The position numbers and the translations under genes were made by a program. Below the pieces are notes generated by a model that saw only the letters and a program-made list of their open reading frames with translations, had not been told where the DNA came from and ran no database searches. A stretch of 20,383 nucleotides of DNA, from NCBI GenBank assembly GCA_902497025.1, contig CABVDJ010000035.1, forward strand, positions 1 to 20,383, written 5' to 3'. The first letter of the stretch is position 1, and the number at the start of each line of letters is the position of its first letter. This document shows, piece by piece, positions 15,922 to 20,383 of the stretch. Source of the stretch: an uncultured Collinsella sp. (GTDB lineage Bacteria > Actinomycetota > Coriobacteriia > Coriobacteriales > Coriobacteriaceae).

Positions 15922-15947
15922 CGTCTTTTGGACTTGTGCAGCCAGGC

Positions 15948-17195
15948 TTATGCAAAGCGGGCGACGAGTTCCTGGAGGACGTCGGTCATCTTGACGAGCG
16001 AGCTGACCGGGACAAACTCGTTAACGCCGTGGTAGCAGTAGCCGCCCGTGGAAAGGTTGGGGCAGGGCAGGCCGCGGAACGACAGCTGCGCACCGTCGGT
16101 ACCACCGCGAATCGGCAGTACCTGGGGCTCAATGCCGCAGGCAAGGTAGGCTTCCTTGGCGACATCGATAAGCTCGGGGTAGTCACGCACGATCTCGGCC
16201 ATGTTGCGGTACTGCTGCTTGATTTCGACCGTCACGAGTTCCTCGCCCAGGCGCTGGTTGAGCAGGGCTGCGGCAGATTCAATCAGCGCGAGCTTCTGCT
16301 GAAACTTTGCTGCGTCGTGGTCGCGAACGATATAGCGCGCCGTAGCGTGGTCGACGGTTGCAGACACGCCCTCAAGATGATAGAAGCCCTCGTAGCCCTC
16401 GGTGTATTCCGGGCGCTGCGCATAAGGGAGCAGCGCGTTAAAGTCGCAGAACAGATTGCCCGCGTTGACCATGCGGCCCTTGGCGTCACCGGGATGGATG
16501 GACTGGCCCTCAAAGTGAACGGTTGCCTCGGCGGCGTTAAAGCACTCCCACTCCAGCTCGCCAATGGGACCGCCGTCGACCGTGTAGGCGTACTTGCAGT
16601 CAAAGGCCTCGATATCCAACAGCTCGGCGCCGTGACCGATCTCCTCGTCCGGGCAAAAACAAATGCCGAGTGCGGGGTGGGGCAGCGAGGGGTCCTGAGC
16701 GATACGCGCGACAAGCGCCATGATCTCGGCGACACCGGCCTTGTCGTCGGCGCCCAGCAGTGTGGTGCCGTCACTGCAGACCAAGTCCTCACCCACAAGG
16801 TCGTTCAGGGCGGGAAGCTTGGCGGTGCTCATGGCCACGGGCTTGCCGTCAACGGTGCCGCAGACCAGATCGCCGCCTTCGTAGTGCACAATGTGCGGCT
16901 TCACGCCGGCGCCCGGCGCAACCTCGGTGGTGTCGAGGTGTGCGATCAGGCCCAAGGCGGGCTTGTCCTCCGCGCCCGCGCTCGCAGGAATATGCGCGCA
17001 GACGTAGGCATGCTCGGTCACATGGGCATCGGCCGCGCCAAGCTCGCGCAGCTCCTCGGCCAGGATATTGGCAAGGTCAAACTGAACGGCGCTCGAAGGC
17101 ACCTGGTCGCAGTTTGCATCCTCGGATTGCGTGTTGATTTGGACGTAGCGCAAAAAGCGCTCAAGGACGTCGGGGTTCGTGGTGTTGTTTTCCAT
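15948..17195 (-). CDS. pepT: Peptidase T (tripeptide aminopeptidase)
   Basis: This M20-family zinc enzyme removes the N-terminal residue from tripeptides in the cytoplasm. The start at 17195 (MENNTT) has GGAG nine bases upstream and gives 415 residues, close to the usual 408; the longer open frame to 17348 would overlap the regulator gene. Metal ligands and catalytic residues, numbered from this start, are H86 and D88 in AHLDTTEVAPG, D150 in LGADDKAG, E184 and E185 in CPDEEIGHG, D207 in VDGGPIGE, and H389 in GGYCYHGVNEF. It is the only convincing minus-strand gene. It is divergent from the metalloregulator, with 120 bases and a perfect palindrome between them, and has its own terminator. Confidence 0.95.
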   Translation of the reverse strand: MENNTTNPDVLERFLRYVQINTQSEDANCDQVPSSAVQFDLANILAEELRELGAADAHVTEHAYVCAHIPASAGAEDKPALGLIAHLDTTEVAPGAGVKPHIVHYEGGDLVCGTVDGKPVAMSTAKLPALNDLVGEDLVCSDGTTLLGADDKAGVAEIMALVARIAQDPSLPHPALGICFCPDEEIGHGAELLDIEAFDCKYAYTVDGGPIGELEWECFNAAEATVHFEGQSIHPGDAKGRMVNAGNLFCDFNALLPYAQRPEYTEGYEGFYHLEGVSATVDHATARYIVRDHDAAKFQQKLALIESAAALLNQRLGEELVTVEIKQQYRNMAEIVRDYPELIDVAKEAYLACGIEPQVLPIRGGTDGAQLSFRGLPCPNLSTGGYCYHGVNEFVPVSSLVKMTDVLQELVARFA

Positions 17196-17242
17196 AAAGA
17201 CCGCTCCAATCTTGGTCGTCGTGTGCAACAAGAACTCTAGCA

Positions 17243-17262
17243 CGGTATGCCACGGCATACCG
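17243..17262. promoter_or_regulatory. Perfect palindrome between divergent genes, probable operator
   Basis: CGGTATGCC-AC-GGCATACCG is a perfect 9-2-9 inverted repeat. It lies between pepT (minus) and the DtxR/MntR-like gene (plus). A TAGAAT -10-like box (17279-17284) on the plus strand, and a TAGAGT-like box on the minus strand (17239-17234), would place it over the -35 or spacer of promoters in both directions. Autoregulation by the adjacent regulator is the simplest explanation. Confidence 0.6.
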
Positions 17263-17315
17263 CGACACTTGGATGGGGTAGAATCAGCCTTTGAACGCAG
17301 AAGGGACGGAAGGTC

Positions 17316-17738
17316 ATGGATACGACAAATAGCTCGCGCGAGCTGCACCTAACGGTGGCGAACGAAGACTACTTGGAGTGCATGGTTCGCATCGAAAGCG
17401 AAGAAGGGGAGACCAATGGCGTGCGATCGGTCGACATCGCGCAGCGTCTTGGTGTCTCCAAGGCATCGGTCAATAAGGCAGTTTCGGCGCTTAAGGCATC
17501 CGAGCTTGTCGAGCAATCGCATTACGGCAAGGTCATCCTGACCGACCGTGGTCGCGAGGTCGGCACGGCTATCTGGTACCGCCATCGCCTTATTCGCACG
17601 TTTTTGGTCCAGGAGCTCGGCGTCGATTTTGAGCGGGCCGATTCCGAGGCGTGCATGATGGAACATGCGCTTTCCGAGGACACGATGAGCCGCTGGCTCG
17701 CCTATCTCGAAAAACAGGGAATCAGCGTCGAGGAATAG
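17316..17738 (+). CDS. DtxR/MntR-family metal-dependent repressor
   Basis: This 140-residue protein is a metal-sensing transcription factor lacking the C-terminal SH3-like domain, so it has the MntR-like two-domain length. The winged helix is about 15-80, with SVDIAQRLGVSKASVNKAVS (38-57) as the DNA-binding helices. The dimerisation and metal domain has YRHRLIRTFL (88-97) and EACMMEHALS (111-120). Putative ligands are D18, E21, H90, C113, E116 and H117. D18 and E21 match MntR D8 and E11, whereas Cys113 matches DtxR Cys102, so the preferred metal (Mn or Fe) cannot be read with confidence. The ATG follows AAGGGACGG. It is probably co-transcribed with the methyltransferase 12 bases downstream. 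Confidence 0.9.
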   Translation: MDTTNSSRELHLTVANEDYLECMVRIESEEGETNGVRSVDIAQRLGVSKASVNKAVSALKASELVEQSHYGKVILTDRGREVGTAIWYRHRLIRTFLVQELGVDFERADSEACMMEHALSEDTMSRWLAYLEKQGISVEE

Positions 17739-17750
17739 CGAAACACATAT

Positions 17751-18644
17751 ATGGATACGAGTTATTACAACCGCCCCGGCGGCGAGGAACTTATGCATCG
17801 CATGTCGAGCGAGACCCTGTTGACGCAGGGCCCCATGGGCAGCGTGCTGATGAGTGAATACGACGCTGCCGACATCCCACCGGCGTTTTGGAACCTTGCC
17901 GAGCCGCAGACTGTTTCTCGTATCCATCGTCTGTATGTCGCCGCCGGTGCGCAGGTGCTCATTACCAATACCTTTCAGGCATCAAGCTATGCCCTCAAGC
18001 AAGATCAGATTACGCCGTCCGTGGCTGAGGTCAATCGCGGTGCCGTCGACGATGCGCGCCAGGCGCACCCTCAGCTGCTGCTGGGCTCGATGGGCCCGAT
18101 CGGCATTGAGTGGTTTGCCGAAGACTCTGCCGAGTATCGAGAAATCCGAGGCATTTCGCGAGAGCAGGCATACGCCCTGCTCAATGCTGGTGTTGACGGC
18201 CTGCTGATCGAGACGGTGACGTCTATCCGTAATTTGCAGCCCATGCTTGCCGGCGCCCAGGATGCCGCCGACGGCATGCCTGTTTTGGTGAGTTTTGTCG
18301 TTGACGATAATGGCGACCTGCTAGGCGATGGCCTCAACATCGAGGCCGCCGTTTTGTATGCCGAAAAGCACGGCGCAAACTCGGTTGGCGTTAACTGCTG
18401 TTCACTTGCGGCCGCGAACGTGGCGGTGCCCAGGATGGTTGCATCGGCGACTACGCCCGTCACGGTACGCCCCAACGTAGGCGATCCGGTCCAAACTCAG
18501 GATGGCCCTGTGTGGCGCGAGAACCCCGAAGCCTTCGCGCGCGCTTGCATCGAATGGAGGCATGCCGGTGCCGCAATGGTGGGCAGTTGCTGTGGAACCA
18601 CGGCGATCACCACGGCGGCGATGGCCGAGGCGCTCGATATCTAA
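17751..18644 (+). CDS. Homocysteine S-methyltransferase family protein
   Basis: The fold is the zinc-dependent barrel that transfers a methyl group to homocysteine to make methionine, related to MmuM, BHMT and the N-terminal module of MetH. It has 297 residues. Zinc ligands are C216 in GVNCC (213-217) and C280, C281 in GSCCGTT (278-284). GPMGS (27-31) matches the DGxMGT loop, but the usual Asp is Gln26. ITNTFQAS (71-78) and LLGSMGPIG (110-118) are further family marks. It lacks folate and cobalamin domains, so the methyl donor could be S-methylmethionine, SAM or a partner protein; this is unresolved. The start is uncertain: ATG 17751 has GAGGAA rather far upstream, and ATG 17793 or 17805 would remove an atypical N-terminal stretch. 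Confidence 0.85.
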   Translation: MDTSYYNRPGGEELMHRMSSETLLTQGPMGSVLMSEYDAADIPPAFWNLAEPQTVSRIHRLYVAAGAQVLITNTFQASSYALKQDQITPSVAEVNRGAVDDARQAHPQLLLGSMGPIGIEWFAEDSAEYREIRGISREQAYALLNAGVDGLLIETVTSIRNLQPMLAGAQDAADGMPVLVSFVVDDNGDLLGDGLNIEAAVLYAEKHGANSVGVNCCSLAAANVAVPRMVASATTPVTVRPNVGDPVQTQDGPVWRENPEAFARACIEWRHAGAAMVGSCCGTTAITTAAMAEALDI

Positions 18645-18650
18645 AGGTCA

Positions 18651-18680
18651 AAACCGCTCCGTACGGGGCGGTTTATTTAG
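18651..18680 (+). terminator. Terminator after the methyltransferase gene
   Basis: AAACCGCTCCG and CGGGGCGGTTT (18651-18661, 18664-18674) pair with one G-T wobble, followed by ATTTAG. The stem is strong and the T-tract weak. It lies six bases past the stop and separates the regulator-methyltransferase pair from the mutase gene. Confidence 0.7.
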
Positions 18681-18750
18681 TGCTTGCATATCGTCGGTAG
18701 CATTTGCCCAAATGGTGAATGCCGGTTTTGGCAGGTTGCTGGGCGAGCGC

Positions 18751-18765
18751 TGAGGGTATACCTCA
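18751..18765. promoter_or_regulatory. Near-palindrome upstream of the mutase gene
   Basis: TGAGGGTATACCTCA becomes a perfect 14-bp palindrome if one G is removed; the core GGTATACC is exact. It lies about 40 bases before the mutase start. It resembles the half-site of the palindrome at 17243-17262 (GGTATGCC), so the same regulator is conceivable. No convincing promoter could be fixed around it. Confidence 0.35.
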
Positions 18766-18802
18766 TGCGTACCATGATCCAAACACTGTGAGGTGTCTGC
18801 GC

Positions 18803-20203
18803 GTGTGCGCGATAATTCATTTTGGAACTGACGGTTGGCGCGCCCGCGTCGACGACGACTTTACCGCCGACAACGTTGCCCGCATTGCCGATGCCGTCGG
18901 CGAGTTGTGGCAAAAGACCAATCCCGGCAAAACAGTATATATAGGGTTCGACACCCGGCCGCAGGCGCGCGAGTTCGCTGAGCTTGCGGCAGGCGTGCTT
19001 GCGGCTCACGGATTGGACGCAGTGCTCGCATCTCGGCCTGTCCCGACCCCCGCCCTCACGTGGGCGGCGGCATATGACGGCGAAGCCTGCGGTGCGCTCA
19101 TGGTGACGGGGTCCCATCATCCGCAGGGGTATCTGTGCCTTAAACTACGCATGGGAGATGGCTCGACGGCCAATCAGGATGTCATCGAAGAGCTCGAAGA
19201 GACCATAGCCCCCGAGCCGATGGGGATCGAGGAACGCTATCGCACCGCGGATATTATTCCTGACTATATGCAGGCGGTGGCATCGTTTGTCGATGCCGAC
19301 GCCATTCGAGCCGCTCACCTGCGTGTGGTAGTTGACCCCATGGGCGGCGCGGCTCAGGGATATCTTGCCGACCTGCTGCGGGAGCTAGGCGTCGAGGTGC
19401 ACGAGATTCATGCCGGACAGCCGTCCGATCAAGAGGACATTTGCCCCGACCCTGTTGAGCCATGGGTGGACGCTTGCGAGCGTGCGGTTGTCGAGGACGG
19501 GGCGTGCGCGGGCCTGGTGACCGACGGCGATGCCGATCGTATCGGCGCGGTCGACGAACGCGGTAGATATATACATCCGCATCAAATCATGGCGCTTGTT
19601 TTGGGCGACCTCGTTCAATTCCGCAATTTGGAGGGGCGTGTCGTCGTCAATCTCTCGTGCTCGACGCTCGTGCGCCGCATTGCCGAGGCGCTTGGCTGTC
19701 GCGTGACCGTTAAGCCGGTCGGTTTCAAATATATAGCTGCAGAGATGAAGAAGGGCGGCGTCCTCATGGGAGGCGAGGAGGCCGGCGGCATCGGCATCGC
19801 CGCGCATATGCCCGAGCGCGATGGAATCCTTGCTTGTCTGATTCTGTGTGAGCTTATGGCAAAGACGGGCGCGCCCTTGGGCGTTTTGGTCGATCAGCTC
19901 GAGGCCAGTTTTGGTAAGACGAGCTACGGGCGTCGCGATTTGCGCCTTGAGGCCGAAGACGCCGAATCGCTGCGAACACTGCTTCCTGGCATGAATCCCA
20001 AATCGATTTGCGGCAAGGCGCCGCAGACTGTAAGCCATATGGATGGTCTACGTTTGGCATTCGAGGATGACACCTGGCTGTTGATCCGCCCCAGCGGGAC
20101 CGAACCGGTGGTTCGCGTATACGCCGAGGGGTTCTCGGTGGAGGAGCGCGATGAGTTGCTCGATGCCGGCTGCGCCTTGGCTAAGGGAGCCTATCAGCTT
20201 TAG
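18803..20203 (+). CDS. Phosphohexomutase (phosphoglucomutase/phosphomannomutase family)
   Basis: Enzymes of this family shift phosphate between C1 and C6 of hexoses (or glucosamine). From the GTG at 18803 the protein has 466 residues. The start is chosen from GTGAGGTG (18788-18795) seven bases upstream and from the family N-terminus IIHFGTDGWRA (4-14). The catalytic phosphoserine is S104 in VTGSHHPQGY (101-110), the metal loop DGDADR (241-246), the sugar-specificity loop GGEEAGG (323-329) and the phosphate loop RPSGTEP (429-435). The active-site motif reads TGSHHP rather than the common TASHNP. All four domains are complete. GlmM, phosphoglucomutase and phosphomannomutase cannot be told apart here; GEEAGG in place of GEQSGH argues against a standard GlmM. 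Confidence 0.9.
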   Translation: MCAIIHFGTDGWRARVDDDFTADNVARIADAVGELWQKTNPGKTVYIGFDTRPQAREFAELAAGVLAAHGLDAVLASRPVPTPALTWAAAYDGEACGALMVTGSHHPQGYLCLKLRMGDGSTANQDVIEELEETIAPEPMGIEERYRTADIIPDYMQAVASFVDADAIRAAHLRVVVDPMGGAAQGYLADLLRELGVEVHEIHAGQPSDQEDICPDPVEPWVDACERAVVEDGACAGLVTDGDADRIGAVDERGRYIHPHQIMALVLGDLVQFRNLEGRVVVNLSCSTLVRRIAEALGCRVTVKPVGFKYIAAEMKKGGVLMGGEEAGGIGIAAHMPERDGILACLILCELMAKTGAPLGVLVDQLEASFGKTSYGRRDLRLEAEDAESLRTLLPGMNPKSICGKAPQTVSHMDGLRLAFEDDTWLLIRPSGTEPVVRVYAEGFSVEERDELLDAGCALAKGAYQL

Positions 20204-20253
20204 CCATATGACGCTTCACTATAAAGAGACCCTCGGTGAGTGGTAGAGAACGG

Positions 20254-20281
20254 CTGGCAAACGTAAGCTGAGTTCTAATAT
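20254..20281 (+). promoter_or_regulatory. Promoter-like site near the window end
   Basis: CTGGCA (20254-20259) and TAATAT (20276-20281) are separated by 16 bases, a plausible promoter in the gene-free tail after the mutase. Transcription would begin close to 20289. Confidence 0.45.
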
Positions 20282-20288
20282 GTGTAGG

Positions 20289-20383
20289 AAATGTGTACGC
20301 CCAGATTCCCGCCCGCGGGGGCCCTCCGGTCTGGCAATATATCTCCTTGCCGCGCGGCCCGGTCGGACCGGATGAGCCGCGAG
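20289..20383 (+). other. GC-rich, hairpin-forming tail running off the window
   Basis: Directly after the promoter-like site the sequence becomes very GC-rich. CCAGA (20301-20305) can pair with TCTGG (20330-20334). A nested stem pairs CGCGGC and CCGGTC (20353-20364) with GACCGG (20366-20371) and GCCGCG (20376-20381), with ATGA bulged. It could be the start of a structured RNA or leader, or of a protein gene with a near-leaderless start at 20291 or 20293. I do not recognise it as RNase P RNA, tmRNA, SRP RNA or a known riboswitch. Confidence 0.3.

Noticed and set aside
15936..17240. Plus-strand frame of about 430 codons opposite pepT
   Set aside because: pepT on the minus strand has all its metal ligands and a terminator. 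The plus frame has no ribosome site or motifs.
20204..20383. RNase P RNA, tmRNA, SRP RNA, T-box or glmS ribozyme in the tail
   Set aside because: None of the conserved core motifs I know for these RNAs is present on either strand in the visible part.

Overview
This window looks like a housekeeping stretch of a GC-rich actinobacterial chromosome, most likely from a Coriobacteriia gut anaerobe of the Collinsella type. That placement is an inference from gene content, codon use, protein style and the intergenic palindromes; no rRNA or other taxonomic marker is present. All confident genes are on the + strand except the peptidase gene pepT. No tRNA, rRNA, CRISPR array, integrase or transposase gene was found.

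Layout. Bases 1-603 have no gene and are packed with imperfect palindromes, including the first copy of a 118-bp repeat. Next come prmC (methylation of release factors), a toxin-first type II toxin-antitoxin pair, a TsaC/Sua5-type threonylcarbamoyl-AMP synthase, glycerol kinase glpK and uracil phosphoribosyltransferase upp. A GC-rich hairpin ends that block. A clear promoter (TTGTAC-16-TACAAT) then opens the complete F1Fo ATP synthase operon: a small AtpI-like membrane protein, then atpB, E, F, H, A, G, D and C, closed by a strong terminator at 13034-13072. Cell-wall genes follow: murA and an LCP (LytR-CpsA-Psr) ligase. After a second copy of the 118-bp repeat come pepT (minus strand, with its own terminator), a divergent DtxR/MntR-type metalloregulator, a Zn-type homocysteine S-methyltransferase 12 bases behind it, and a phosphohexomutase. 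The last 180 bases hold a promoter-like site and GC-rich hairpins running off the window end.

How it fits together. The ATP synthase genes form a tight operon with 1- to 11-base overlaps or gaps of a few bases, except a 124-base hairpin-rich gap before atpE, the subunit needed in many copies. The c subunit has no Na+-site residues, so proton coupling is predicted. murA and the LCP gene form a cell-envelope pair. The metalloregulator and the methyltransferase probably share one transcript, controlled from a perfect 9-2-9 palindrome between pepT and the regulator.

Most unusual points: a long Ala/Glu-rich insertion in the middle of PrmC; the toxin-antitoxin pair between prmC and tsaC with a palindrome on its -10 box; a metalloregulator whose metal site mixes MntR-type and DtxR-type ligands; a signal-peptide-like N-terminus on the ATP synthase b subunit; and near-identical foldback repeats bracketing about 15.5 kb of core genes. 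I did not find convincing evidence of a wholly new multi-gene system.
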